A stretch of 8,177 nucleotides of DNA from CAKZML01 sp041571575 (GTDB lineage: Bacteria > Pseudomonadota > Gammaproteobacteria > Steroidobacterales > BM003): contig JBFFTZ010000104.1 in the NCBI GenBank assembly GCA_041571575.1, positions 1 through 8,177 on the forward strand, written 5' to 3'. A model generated the notes under the pieces. The model ran no database searches and was not told the DNA's origin. It saw only the letters and a list, made by a program, of their open reading frames with translations. This document shows positions 1-6,783 of the stretch, piece by piece. Made by a program: the position numbers and the translations under genes. Each line of letters starts with the position of its first letter. Position 1 is the stretch's first letter.

Positions 1-1890
1 ACGTGCGGCGCCGGCGAACGACTGCCAGCGGCCTTCCACATTCACGAAGGTTCCGGAGGTCTCAGCCACCGTGCCAACCGGTAACAACACATCCGCGCAG
101 CCAAGCAACTCATCGCTGACAAAACTACTCATCGCCACCACCGCGTCTGCCGCCTTCAGGGCATCTACAGCCCCCTCTGGGGCGAGGTCGGCACCAGGCT
201 CGATATTGACCAGCAGGTAGGCCGAACGGGGTTCCTGAATCATTTGCCGGGCGTTCAGGCCTTCTGCCTGTCGGGGCGTTCCACCTGCACTGCGGTGAGG
301 CAGTACACCGGCAAGACTGGCGCCGGCAGAGTTCGCGCCCTCGGACAACTCACCCAGGCTGGCGCCGGTTAGCTGCGCAAGCGCACCGGCCAGGGCACGC
401 AGGTCGGCCCAGGCTGTATGACGTACTGCCTGCAAACCCAGTACGACGGCAGACTCGCCTTCATCCATGAGGCTGCTCACAATAGCCTTGTGCTGGTCTG
501 AACATTCTCTGCCGGAAACCGCTGCGGCCACGTAATCGGGCACAAGCTTTCCGGTCAGCTCCCCGGCGGCCGCCACCATGGAAGCCAGGTTCGCCAGCAT
601 GCTGCCGGCCTGCCGATCGAGATAGGCCGTTACCGGGAACAGGTATTCGTATTTATCAGCACTCAGGAAACTCACACTGGCTCCGGCCAGAGCTGCCTTG
701 CGCAAACGGTGGGCAAGAATCGGGGCTTCACTGCGCAGCTTGCTGCCGACAACCAGGATGGATGTCAATTCTTCCAGCTGGGCGATGCGACGACCCAGGC
801 TGGGGAACTGCGAATCCGCATTCTGGTCGCGGAAATCCACCATCCGGCAGCGGTGATCGATATTCGAAGTACCCAGGCCCTGGGCAATCTTGCCCAGCAG
901 GCTCGCCTCTTCCAGGGTAGAGGACGGGGATGCCAGGATACCCAGGCTCTCGGCGCCCTTGTCCTTGAGCAAATCCTGGATCAGGGTGCTGCTGCGCTCC
1001 AGGGCTTCCACCCATTCGCAGTCACGCCACTCGCCGTGTTCCTTTATTCGGGGCCGAAGCAGCCGGTCATCGTGTTCAATTGCATGACAACTGAAACGAT
1101 CACGATCAGACAGCCAGGTCTCGTTAACCGCCTCGTTGTCCCTGGGCACGACCCGTTTCACATGGCCGTTTTGCACGTGGAAATACAGGTTGCTGCCAAC
1201 ACAATCATGGGAGGCGATACTTGCGTGCTGGGTCATTTCCCAGGCGCGGGCGCTAAAGCGATAAGGTTTGTTGTTCAATGCGCCGACCGGGCACAGATCA
1301 ATGATGTTCCCGGACAGTTCATGATCAACGCTGCTTTCTACGTAGGTGCTGATCTGCATCCTGTCGCCGCGACCGATGGTACCCAACTGCTGGATACCCT
1401 GGATTTCCTCACCGAAACGCACACAGCGGGTGCAGTGAATACAGCGAGTCATGTCGGTTGAAACCAGCGGGCCCAGGTTCTTGTCCTTCACTACCCGCTT
1501 GCGCTCGGTATAGCGAGACACGTCACTGCCGTAACCCACGGACAAGTCCTGTAGCTCACACTCGCCGCCCTGGTCACAAATCGGGCAGTCCAGCGGGTGA
1601 TTTACCAACAGGAATTCCATGGTGGCCTTCTGGGCCGATATAGCCCGGGGCGACTTGGTGAATACCTTCATGCCCTCGGCCACCGGTGTGGCGCAAGCCG
1701 GCAGGGGCTTGGGGGCTTTCTCCACTTCCACCAGGCACATGCGGCAGTTGGCCGCGATGCTTAGTTTCTCGTGATAGCAAAAGCGTGGCACGTAGACTTC
1801 ATTGGCATCGGTAACCTCGATGAGCATCTGACCCCTGCGGGCCTGCACCGGCTTACCGTTGACTTCCAAATTAACCAGATCGTCACTCAT
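1..1890 (-). CDS. nuoG: NADH-quinone oxidoreductase subunit G (NuoG), 5' part, 630 codons, cut by window edge
   Basis: This is the large Fe-S subunit of the NADH-oxidising arm of complex I, which passes electrons from NuoF towards NuoB. I read the frame from the ATG at 1890 to position 1 as 630 codons with no stop. The N-terminal 2Fe-2S domain has C38, C49, C52 and C66 (N1b). H98, C102, C105 and C111 match the His-ligated N5 cluster (DCPICDQGGEC). C150, C153, C156 and C200 match N4 (RCIHCTRC then DLCPVGAL). A molybdopterin-oxidoreductase-like domain follows from about residue 217 but lacks the four cysteines of the extra N7 cluster known in E. coli (SIASHDCVGSN at 224-234; WLSDRDRF further on). 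The start has an AGGA seven bases upstream and is 30 bases after the nuoF stop. Related proteins without N7 are usually somewhat under 800 residues, so roughly the last fifth is probably missing. Family assignment is near certain. Confidence 0.97.
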   Translation of the reverse strand, partial: MSDDLVNLEVNGKPVQARRGQMLIEVTDANEVYVPRFCYHEKLSIAANCRMCLVEVEKAPKPLPACATPVAEGMKVFTKSPRAISAQKATMEFLLVNHPLDCPICDQGGECELQDLSVGYGSDVSRYTERKRVVKDKNLGPLVSTDMTRCIHCTRCVRFGEEIQGIQQLGTIGRGDRMQISTYVESSVDHELSGNIIDLCPVGALNNKPYRFSARAWEMTQHASIASHDCVGSNLYFHVQNGHVKRVVPRDNEAVNETWLSDRDRFSCHAIEHDDRLLRPRIKEHGEWRDCEWVEALERSSTLIQDLLKDKGAESLGILASPSSTLEEASLLGKIAQGLGTSNIDHRCRMVDFRDQNADSQFPSLGRRIAQLEELTSILVVGSKLRSEAPILAHRLRKAALAGASVSFLSADKYEYLFPVTAYLDRQAGSMLANLASMVAAAGELTGKLVPDYVAAAVSGRECSDQHKAIVSSLMDEGESAVVLGLQAVRHTAWADLRALAGALAQLTGASLGELSEGANSAGASLAGVLPHRSAGGTPRQAEGLNARQMIQEPRSAYLLVNIEPGADLAPEGAVDALKAADAVVAMSSFVSDELLGCADVLLPVGTVAETSGTFVNVEGRWQSFAGAAR

Positions 1891-1920
1891 TCTCTAGTCC
1901 TGTGCTGTGCCTGGCCTGGC

Positions 1921-3216
1921 TCACGCTGCATCGGCGGAGTTATCCCCCACCATGCTGCGACCGTGTTCGATGAAATACGCGAATTCATGCCTGTAGTGAT
2001 GCAGGAAACTCTGAATCGGCCAGGCCGCGGCATCGCCGAGAGCGCAAATAGTGTGGCCTTCAATCTTGCCGGCCACGTCCACCAGCATGTCCATGTCTTC
2101 GGGGCGTCCATTGCCGGCCAGGATGCGTTTTAGCACCCGGTTCAGCCAACCGGTGCCTTCACGACATGGCGTACATTGTCCGCAGGACTCTGCGTGGTAG
2201 AAGCGTGAGATACGCTCAAGCACTTTCACCATACAAGTGGTCTCATCCATCACGATGACTGCCGCCGAACCCAGAGCCGAACCCACGGCCTGCAAAGAGC
2301 CATGATCCATGTTGGCACTCATGATCACTTCCGCAGGCAAAACTTTTACTGAGGAACCACCGGGGATGACGGCCTTGAGCTTGTGACCGTCACGCACACC
2401 ACCACACAAGTCCAGCAGGTCCCTGAACGGTATTCCCAGCCCCACTTCGTAGTTGCCAGGCTTGTTCACGTGACCCGATACAGAGAACACCACCGGGCCG
2501 CCGGAATTTTCGCTGCCCTGGTCCGCGAACCACTTGGCCCCGTTGCGAATAATGCTGGGCACCGACGCATAGCTCTGGGTGTTGTTGATCGTAGTGGGCT
2601 TGCCGTATAAGCCGACATTGGCCGGGAACGGCGGCTTGAAGCGCGGTTTGCCCTGCTTGCCCTCCAGGGATTCCAGCAGCGCGGTCTCTTCACCGCAGAT
2701 ATAGGCACCGGCACCGGCAAACATGTGCAGATCGAAGTCTGTGCCTGATCCGAGAATATTCTTGCCCAGCAGACCGGCCTCGTAGGCAGCCTTCAGGGCA
2801 TCTTCAAACCGCGGGATGGGCTCTGCGAGGAATTCACCCCGGATGTAGTTGTACCCCACCGTGGCGCCCATGCAGTAACCGCCGATGGCCATGCCTTCGA
2901 TCACCGAGTGGGGATTAAAGCGCAGGATGTCGCGATCATGGCAGGTACCCGGCTCACTTTCGTCAGAGTTGCACACCACGTATTTCTGAATGGGTGCATT
3001 GCGCGGCATGAAACTCCACTTCAACCCCGTGGGAAAACCTGCGCCGCCACGGCCCCGCAGTCCGGAGGCCTTGACCTCCTCGATGACCTGTTCGGGGGGG
3101 ATCTTCTCGCTGAGAATCTTTCTCCATGCCTCGTAGCCCCCGACCTTGAGGTAGTTCTCATAGGTCCACGGCTGGTCAAACCCCATGGTGGCAAAACAGA
3201 CCTGGTTAAACTGCAT
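1921..3216 (-). CDS. nuoF: NADH-quinone oxidoreductase subunit F (NuoF), NADH- and FMN-binding
   Basis: This 431-residue subunit binds NADH and FMN and is where electrons enter complex I on the cytoplasmic side. The glycine-rich FMN/NADH segment SGLRGRGGAGFPTGLKW is at 51-67, the acidic NSDESEPG loop at 83-90, and a second nucleotide-site segment, AYICGEETALLESLEG, at 171-186. The 4Fe-4S cluster N3 is ligated by C345, C348 and C351 (ESCGQCTPC) plus C391 (HTICALGD). Length is usual for the family. The ATG lies five bases after the nuoE stop, with GGAG at 3225-3228 inside the end of nuoE, so the two are probably translationally coupled. All expected key residues are present. It pairs physically with NuoE, encoded just upstream, and NuoG, encoded just downstream. 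Confidence 0.98.
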   Translation of the reverse strand: MQFNQVCFATMGFDQPWTYENYLKVGGYEAWRKILSEKIPPEQVIEEVKASGLRGRGGAGFPTGLKWSFMPRNAPIQKYVVCNSDESEPGTCHDRDILRFNPHSVIEGMAIGGYCMGATVGYNYIRGEFLAEPIPRFEDALKAAYEAGLLGKNILGSGTDFDLHMFAGAGAYICGEETALLESLEGKQGKPRFKPPFPANVGLYGKPTTINNTQSYASVPSIIRNGAKWFADQGSENSGGPVVFSVSGHVNKPGNYEVGLGIPFRDLLDLCGGVRDGHKLKAVIPGGSSVKVLPAEVIMSANMDHGSLQAVGSALGSAAVIVMDETTCMVKVLERISRFYHAESCGQCTPCREGTGWLNRVLKRILAGNGRPEDMDMLVDVAGKIEGHTICALGDAAAWPIQSFLHHYRHEFAYFIEHGRSMVGDNSADAA

Positions 3217-3221
3217 GATGT

Positions 3222-3725
3222 TTACTCCAGGCCGTCCAGAATCTCATCCACCTTTTCAGGGGTGAGGTTCTCGTAGTACTTGTGATCCACCATCATCATG
3301 GGCGCATTGTTACAGGCCGCAAGACACTCTTCCTCGCACTTGAGAAAAATCTTGCCGTCAGGTGTGCTCTCACCGGTCTTGATACCCAGTTTCTTTTCAA
3401 CGTGCTCGACGATGCTTTCCGAGCCGTTGAGCATGCACGAAATATTGGTACACACCGACACGTGAATCCGGCCAACCGGGTCAGTCTCGAACATGGAGTA
3501 AAAGCTGGCGACCTCGTAAACCTGCACTGACGGCAGGCCTAGGTACTCGGCAATGGCATCCATCAACTCGGGAGTCAGGTAGCCTTCATTCTGATGCTGG
3601 GCGGCACGCAGCGCAGCGATCACCGCGGAGCGCTGGCGGCCCTGGGGGAACTTGGCAACCCAGTGGTCTATCTCGTGACGGGTATGCTCGGAAAGCAGTT
3701 CTGTCTTGTTAGCTGCATCAGTCAT
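3222..3725 (-). CDS. nuoE: NADH-quinone oxidoreductase subunit E (NuoE), thioredoxin-like 2Fe-2S protein
   Basis: This 167-residue 24-kDa-type subunit carries the 2Fe-2S cluster N1a next to the FMN of NuoF. An N-terminal helical part (about 1-80, with VYEVASFYSMF at 69-79) precedes the thioredoxin-like domain. The cluster ligands are C92 and C97 (VCTNISC), and C134 and C138 (ECLAACNNAP). An additional cysteine, C130, sits just before the second pair and is not one of the expected ligands. The ATG shares one base with the nuoD stop (TAATG), a classic coupling arrangement; a GGTGAG element lies about 11 bases upstream, inside nuoD. Length and residues are normal for the family. Confidence 0.97.
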   Translation of the reverse strand: MTDAANKTELLSEHTRHEIDHWVAKFPQGRQRSAVIAALRAAQHQNEGYLTPELMDAIAEYLGLPSVQVYEVASFYSMFETDPVGRIHVSVCTNISCMLNGSESIVEHVEKKLGIKTGESTPDGKIFLKCEEECLAACNNAPMMMVDHKYYENLTPEKVDEILDGLE

Positions 3726-4978
3726 TAGCGGTCAATCTCACCAAATACGATGTCCTGGGTGCCAATCACGGCAACCACGTCGGCCAGCATATGACCGGCT
3801 ACCATTTCTTCCAGCGCTGCCAGGTGGGCAAAACCCGGGGCACGCACTTTCACCCGGTACGGCTTGTTAGCACCGTCGGAAATCAGGTAAACGCCGAACT
3901 CACCCTTGGGATGCTCAACGGCTGCATAAGCCTCGCCAGCCGGCACGCAATACCCTTCGGTGAATGCCTTGAAGTGGTGAATCAGCGACTCCATGTCGCC
4001 CTTCATTTCCTCGCGCTTTGGCGGCGTCACCTTGTGGTCTGCGGCAATCACCGGGCCGGGGTTATCACGCAACCATTTCACACACTGGGCGATAATCCGG
4101 TTTGACTGGCGCAGTTCTTCAACCCGAACCAGGTAACGGTCATAGCAATCGCCACTCACGCCCACCGGGATATCAAAATCCATGCGGTCATAAACTTCGT
4201 AGGGCTGTTTCTTGCGCAGGTCCCAGGCCACGCCGGAACCACGCAGCATCGGGCCGGTGAACCCAAGGGCCATGGCGCGCTCGGGGCTGACCACGGCAAT
4301 ATTCACGGTACGCTGCTTCCAGATACGGTTGTCGGTCAGCAGGGTTTCATACTCATCCACGCACTTGGGAAAGCGATTGGTGAAATCCTCAATGAAGTCC
4401 AGCATGCTGCCTTCGCGCACGCTGTTCAAACGGTCGATTTCTTTCTTGCTGCGGAATTTCGAGTACTGGTAACGGGGCATGCTGTCGGGCAGGTCACGGT
4501 AGACGCCACCGGGCCGATAGTACGTTGCATGCATGCGAGTACCCGAGACCGCCTCATAGCAATCCATCAGGTCTTCACGCTCACGGAAGCAATACAGGAA
4601 CATGGTCATGGCGCCGATATCCAGGCCATGGGCGCCCAACCACATAAGGTGGTTAAGAATACGGGTGATCTCGTCAAACATGACCCGGATGTACTGGGCA
4701 CGCTCGGGCACCTGGATGCCCAGCAGCTTTTCGATGGCCATCACGTAGCCGTGCTCGTTGCACATCATGGACACGTAATCGAGACGGTCCATGTAACCAA
4801 TACTCTGATTATAGGGCTTGCTCTCGGCCAACTTCTCGGTACCCCGATGCAGCAGTCCGATATGGGGATCGGCCTTCTGGATGGTCTCGCCGTCCATCTC
4901 CAGCACCAGCCTGAGCACGCCGTGAGCCGCGGGATGCTGCGGACCGAAGTTCATAGTGTAATTATGAATCTCAGCCAT
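3725..4978 (-). CDS. nuoD: NADH-quinone oxidoreductase subunit D (NuoD), 49-kDa quinone-site subunit
   Basis: NuoD, with NuoB, forms the quinone-reduction site at the base of the peripheral arm and is related to NiFe-hydrogenase large subunits. I chose the ATG at 4978 (417 residues, MAEIHNYTMNFGPQHPAAHG). The family normally begins this way, and an AAGGAG (4989-4994) lies 10 bases upstream. The in-frame ATG at 5023 would add 15 unconserved residues inside nuoC. H19 and Y68 align with the quinone-headgroup residues His38 and Tyr87 of Thermus Nqo4 at a constant offset of 19. H15 lies in the same GPQHP motif. The C-terminus ends in FGEIDR, as expected for the hydrogenase-like fold. The gene is separate from nuoC, unlike the fused nuoCD of E. 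coli. It overlaps nuoC by eight bases and nuoE by one. Confidence 0.98.
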   Translation of the reverse strand: MAEIHNYTMNFGPQHPAAHGVLRLVLEMDGETIQKADPHIGLLHRGTEKLAESKPYNQSIGYMDRLDYVSMMCNEHGYVMAIEKLLGIQVPERAQYIRVMFDEITRILNHLMWLGAHGLDIGAMTMFLYCFREREDLMDCYEAVSGTRMHATYYRPGGVYRDLPDSMPRYQYSKFRSKKEIDRLNSVREGSMLDFIEDFTNRFPKCVDEYETLLTDNRIWKQRTVNIAVVSPERAMALGFTGPMLRGSGVAWDLRKKQPYEVYDRMDFDIPVGVSGDCYDRYLVRVEELRQSNRIIAQCVKWLRDNPGPVIAADHKVTPPKREEMKGDMESLIHHFKAFTEGYCVPAGEAYAAVEHPKGEFGVYLISDGANKPYRVKVRAPGFAHLAALEEMVAGHMLADVVAVIGTQDIVFGEIDR

Positions 4979-5666
4979 TGCCGCCAGACTCCTTGGTATT
5001 GACTTCGTAACGGTGATCGTCACGAATCACTCGCGGCACCAGGGTGCGCGGCTCTATGCTCACAGGCTGGTAAACCACCCGACCCTTCTCCGGGTCATAG
5101 CGCACTTCGACATTGCCGATCAGCGGGAAATCCTTGCGGAAAGGATGGCCGATGAAACCGTAATCGGTGAGGATGCGGCGCAAATCCGGGTGGCCCTTGA
5201 AGAGGATGCCGAACAGGTCAAATGCCTCGCGCTCGAACCAGTTGGCGGAACTCCAGACGCCGGTTACCGTCTCGACCATGGGTACCCGGGCATTGCCGGC
5301 GAACACTCTCAGGCGGACCCGCACGTTTCGGCTTATCGACAGCAAGTGATACACCACGGCGAAACGGCGCTCCTCGGTGTTACCCGGATGCGCCTCACCA
5401 CGTTCTACACCACGACTGAATCCCTTGCCCGAGGACTGGCGGGTGGTCCACTCCACCTTGCCGTAATCCATGTAGTCCACGCCGCAAACATCTACCAGCA
5501 TCTCGAACGCCAGGTCGGGTTCATCCCGCAGTGCGGTGCAAACATGGACCAGGTTTTCCGCCGCGACCTCGTAGGTAAGCTCGCCACATACCGACGGGAC
5601 GGGAACCACCTTGTCTCCCAGGTGGGTCAGGATAGCGGCAGCGGTTTGCTCAAGCTTGGAACTCAT
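4971..5666 (-). CDS. nuoC: NADH-quinone oxidoreductase subunit C (NuoC), 30-kDa subunit
   Basis: This 231-residue peripheral-arm subunit carries no cofactor and helps hold NuoD and NuoB in place. The family signature is clear at 145-166 (EREAFDLFGILFKGHPDLRR and following), preceded by VWSSANWF and followed by HPFRKDFPLIG. I chose the ATG at 5666 (MSSKLEQTAAAILTHLG), seven bases after the nuoB stop. A longer in-frame ATG at 5777 would add 37 residues encoded almost wholly within nuoB, with a composition unlike the family. The Shine-Dalgarno is weak (TAGGT about six bases upstream), so translation may depend on coupling to nuoB. Residues about 72-100 form a hydrophilic insertion (SSGKGFSRGVERG) of a type I recall from other proteobacterial NuoC proteins. 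Start choice is good but not certain. Confidence 0.96.
   Translation of the reverse strand: MSSKLEQTAAAILTHLGDKVVPVPSVCGELTYEVAAENLVHVCTALRDEPDLAFEMLVDVCGVDYMDYGKVEWTTRQSSGKGFSRGVERGEAHPGNTEERRFAVVYHLLSISRNVRVRLRVFAGNARVPMVETVTGVWSSANWFEREAFDLFGILFKGHPDLRRILTDYGFIGHPFRKDFPLIGNVEVRYDPEKGRVVYQPVSIEPRTLVPRVIRDDHRYEVNTKESGGNG
4989..4994 (-). promoter_or_regulatory. Ribosome-binding site of nuoD
   Basis: AAGGAG on the minus strand, ten bases before the ATG at 4978 and inside the 3' end of nuoC. It supports the 417-residue NuoD over the longer reading from 5023. Confidence 0.75.
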
Positions 5667-5673
5667 GTGCAAC

Positions 5674-6165
5674 CTATCTGAAAAGAGTGTTGGTGCGGCG
5701 AATCTTGTTCTGTAACTGGATAATCCCGTACAGCAGGGCTTCTGCGGTGGGCGGGCAACCCGGCACATAGATATCAACTGGCACGATGCGATCGCAGCCC
5801 CTGACTACCGAATAGGAATAATGGTAATAGCCGCCGCCATTGGCACAGGAGCCCATAGAGATGACCCACCGGGGCTCAGGCATCTGGTCGTAAACCTTGC
5901 GCAGCGCCGGGGCCATCTTGTTCACCAGGGTGCCGGCCACGATCATCACGTCTGACTGACGGGGGCTGGGACGGAATACGATGCCGAACCTGTCCAGGTC
6001 GTAGCGGGCCGCGCCGGCGTGCATCATTTCCACCGCACAGCAGGCCAGGCCGAAGGTCATGGGCCACATGGATCCGGTGCGCGCCCAGTTAATCAGCGCG
6101 TCCAGGCTGGTGGTGCGAACCCCGCCTTCAGACAGCAAGTCAGTGCCCTGCTCGGCTAATCCCAT
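5674..6165 (-). CDS. nuoB: NADH-quinone oxidoreductase subunit B (NuoB), cluster N2 subunit
   Basis: NuoB binds the terminal 4Fe-4S cluster N2, which hands electrons to quinone. Ligands visible in the 163-residue protein are the adjacent C42 and C43 (GLACCAVEMM), C107 (MGSCANGGGYYHYSYS) and C137 (VPGCPPTAEALLYG). The rest follows the family closely (RPSPRQSDVMIVAGTLVNKM). I chose the ATG at 6165 because AAGGAG at 6173-6178 lies seven bases upstream. The alternative ATG at 6186 would place that ribosome-binding site inside the coding region and add seven residues. With this start, nuoB overlaps the end of nuoA by ten bases, which indicates coupled translation. Confidence 0.97.
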   Translation of the reverse strand: MGLAEQGTDLLSEGGVRTTSLDALINWARTGSMWPMTFGLACCAVEMMHAGAARYDLDRFGIVFRPSPRQSDVMIVAGTLVNKMAPALRKVYDQMPEPRWVISMGSCANGGGYYHYSYSVVRGCDRIVPVDIYVPGCPPTAEALLYGIIQLQNKIRRTNTLFR

Positions 6166-6512
6166 TCCAGGGCTCCTTTCTTCCATTCATAGATAAAGCC
6201 GACCACCAGCAAAATCAGGAAAACGGCCATCGTCAGGAATCCGAACATGCCCAGTCCGTCCAGGGCTACGGCCCAGGGAAACAGGAAGGCGATTTCCAGA
6301 TCGAAAATAATGAAGAGTATGGCGACCAGGTAGTACCTGACGTCGAATTTCATGCGGCTGTCTTCGAAGGCTTCGAAACCGCATTCATAGGGAGAGAGCT
6401 TTTGCGCGTCCTTTCCACCCCTGCCCAGCAAGAATCCAAGCAGTAGCAGCACGCCGCCGAGACCGGCGCCGACCAGCAGAAAGATGAGTATCGGCAGGTA
6501 GTTTTCCAACAT
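6156..6512 (-). CDS. nuoA: NADH-quinone oxidoreductase subunit A (NuoA), membrane subunit
   Basis: NuoA is a small inner-membrane subunit beside NuoH and the quinone channel. The 118-residue protein shows three hydrophobic segments at about 5-30, 58-84 and 86-108. Between the first two is the conserved loop LSPYECGFEAFEDSRMKFDVR (split here at 39-49 and 50-59), with C44 in the position used to probe active/deactive states in the mitochondrial homologue ND3. The acidic pair in FDLEIAFLFPW (70-80) within the second segment is also conserved. I chose the ATG at 6512 because it gives the usual length and has AGGA/AAGAG 5-9 bases upstream. The ATG at 6575 would add 21 unconserved residues across the ribosome-binding site. 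It is the first gene of the nuo cluster. Confidence 0.96.
   Translation of the reverse strand: MLENYLPILIFLLVGAGLGGVLLLLGFLLGRGGKDAQKLSPYECGFEAFEDSRMKFDVRYYLVAILFIIFDLEIAFLFPWAVALDGLGMFGFLTMAVFLILLVVGFIYEWKKGALEWD
6173..6178 (-). promoter_or_regulatory. Ribosome-binding site of nuoB
   Basis: AAGGAG on the minus strand, seven bases before the ATG at 6165 and inside the 3' end of nuoA. This strong match decides the nuoB start against the upstream ATG at 6186. Confidence 0.85.
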
Positions 6513-6526
6513 TGCATCTCTTCCTG

Positions 6527-6541
6527 TACCCACTGGCAGCG
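6527..6541 (-). repeat. Direct repeat copy 2 in nuoA leader
   Basis: CGCTGCCAGTGGGTA on the minus strand. It differs from copy 1 at 6578-6592 by one base. The two copies start 51 bases apart, close to five helical turns. This copy ends just ahead of the nuoA ribosome-binding site and also forms one arm of the hairpin at 6535-6551. Function unknown. Confidence 0.6.
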
Positions 6542-6551
6542 AAGAACTGCC
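6535..6551 (-). other. Small hairpin upstream of nuoA ribosome-binding site
   Basis: Minus-strand GGCAG and CTGCC arms flank the loop TTCTTCG; a G-U pair can extend the stem to six. It ends about ten bases before the AGGA of nuoA and has no T-run. It might modulate nuoA translation or be incidental. Confidence 0.35.
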
Positions 6552-6577
6552 GGGAGCAAATTTACCGGTCAGCAAAA

Positions 6578-6592
6578 TACCGACTGGCAGCG
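6578..6592 (-). repeat. Direct repeat copy 1 in nuoA leader
   Basis: CGCTGCCAGTCGGTA on the minus strand, a 14-of-15 match to the copy at 6527-6541. Its start also lies in the GCGT/ACGC palindrome at 6590-6601. It could be half of a paired protein-binding site or the result of a small duplication. Confidence 0.6.
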
Positions 6593-6653
6593 TTCTAACG
6601 CCCGGCGAGTTTGCCTTTATCAGACCTTAACCCGCCAGATTCTCGCGCTACAG

Positions 6654-6672
6654 ACCACCAGCCACGGTGGCT
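6654..6672 (-). other. Two competing small hairpins downstream of tRNA-Leu
   Basis: On the minus strand AGCCA-CCG-TGGCT (6672-6660) can fold as a five-pair stem. Alternatively, GCCACC (6671-6666) can pair with GGTGGT (6659-6654) around the loop GTGGCT. The two share bases, so only one can form. Neither is followed by a T-run, so neither looks like an intrinsic terminator. They start 15 bases past the tRNA CCA and may mark the 3' processing trailer. Confidence 0.35.
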
Positions 6673-6686
6673 TACATTCAAATAAT

Positions 6687-6771
6687 TGGTGCCGATGGCC
6701 GGACTCGAACCGGCACGTCCTAAGACACTACCCCCTCAAGATAGCGTGTCTACCAATTCCACCACATCGGC
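6687..6771 (-). tRNA. tRNA-Leu, anticodon GAG (reads CUU/CUC)
   Basis: An 85-base class II tRNA including an encoded CCA. The acceptor arms GCCGATG and CATCGGC pair perfectly. The D arm contains GTGGAATTGGTAGACAC. The anticodon stem CTATC/GGTAG (one G-U pair) holds the loop TTGAGGG with anticodon GAG at 6735-6737. The leucine-type long variable arm has a GTC-TTAG-GAC stem, and the T arm is GCCGG-TTCGAGT-CCGGC. It lies 29 bases after secG and 174 bases before nuoA on the same strand, with no obvious terminator on either side, so it is probably cut out of a longer transcript. A leucine tRNA between secG and the next operon is a familiar arrangement in proteobacteria. Confidence 0.97.
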
Positions 6772-6783
6772 GAGCTAATCAAT

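Larger units (their letters stand above)
6513..6686 (-). other. Non-coding leader between tRNA-Leu and nuoA
   Basis: These 174 bases hold no credible gene. Going from the tRNA towards nuoA they contain two mutually exclusive small hairpins (6654-6672), a short GCGT/ACGC palindrome (6590-6601), two copies of a 15-bp near-perfect direct repeat (6578-6592 and 6527-6541), and a hairpin (6535-6551) just ahead of the nuoA ribosome-binding site. I see no stem followed by a run of T that would stop transcription after the tRNA, so read-through from tpiA-secG-tRNA into nuo is possible. I also found no convincing -35/-10 pair; a GATAAA at about 6612-6625 has no good -35 partner. A nuo promoter may still be here, since activator-dependent promoters often match poorly. 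Confidence 0.6.

Noticed and set aside
709..1461. Long open frame of 250 codons on the plus strand
   Set aside because: It lies entirely opposite nuoG, whose frame is continuous and shows all cluster motifs. The plus-strand translation resembles no family and is explained by GC-rich codon bias on the opposite strand.
728..1780. Apparent breakage of nuoG, since only short minus-strand frames (728-1015 and 1574-1780) close here
   Set aside because: Those frames are out of phase with nuoG. Reading from 1890 in phase stays open through position 1, so the gene is intact and merely cut by the window.
3586..3600. Histidine/methionine runs such as AQHQN in NuoE and PMMMVDH as possible metal sites
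   Set aside because: They are part of the normal NuoE sequence around the conserved C-terminal region; no metal-binding pattern beyond N1a.
4529..5002. Open frame of 157 codons on the plus strand, His-rich
   Set aside because: Antisense shadow of nuoD; its histidines are reverse-complement readings of common nuoD codons.
5013..5681. Open frame of 222 codons on the plus strand
   Set aside because: Antisense to nuoC and the nuoB end; no recognisable motifs, while the minus-strand proteins are unmistakable.
6605..6640. Possible nuo promoter with -10-like GATAAA
   Set aside because: No acceptable -35 hexamer at 16-18 bases; insufficient without transcript data.
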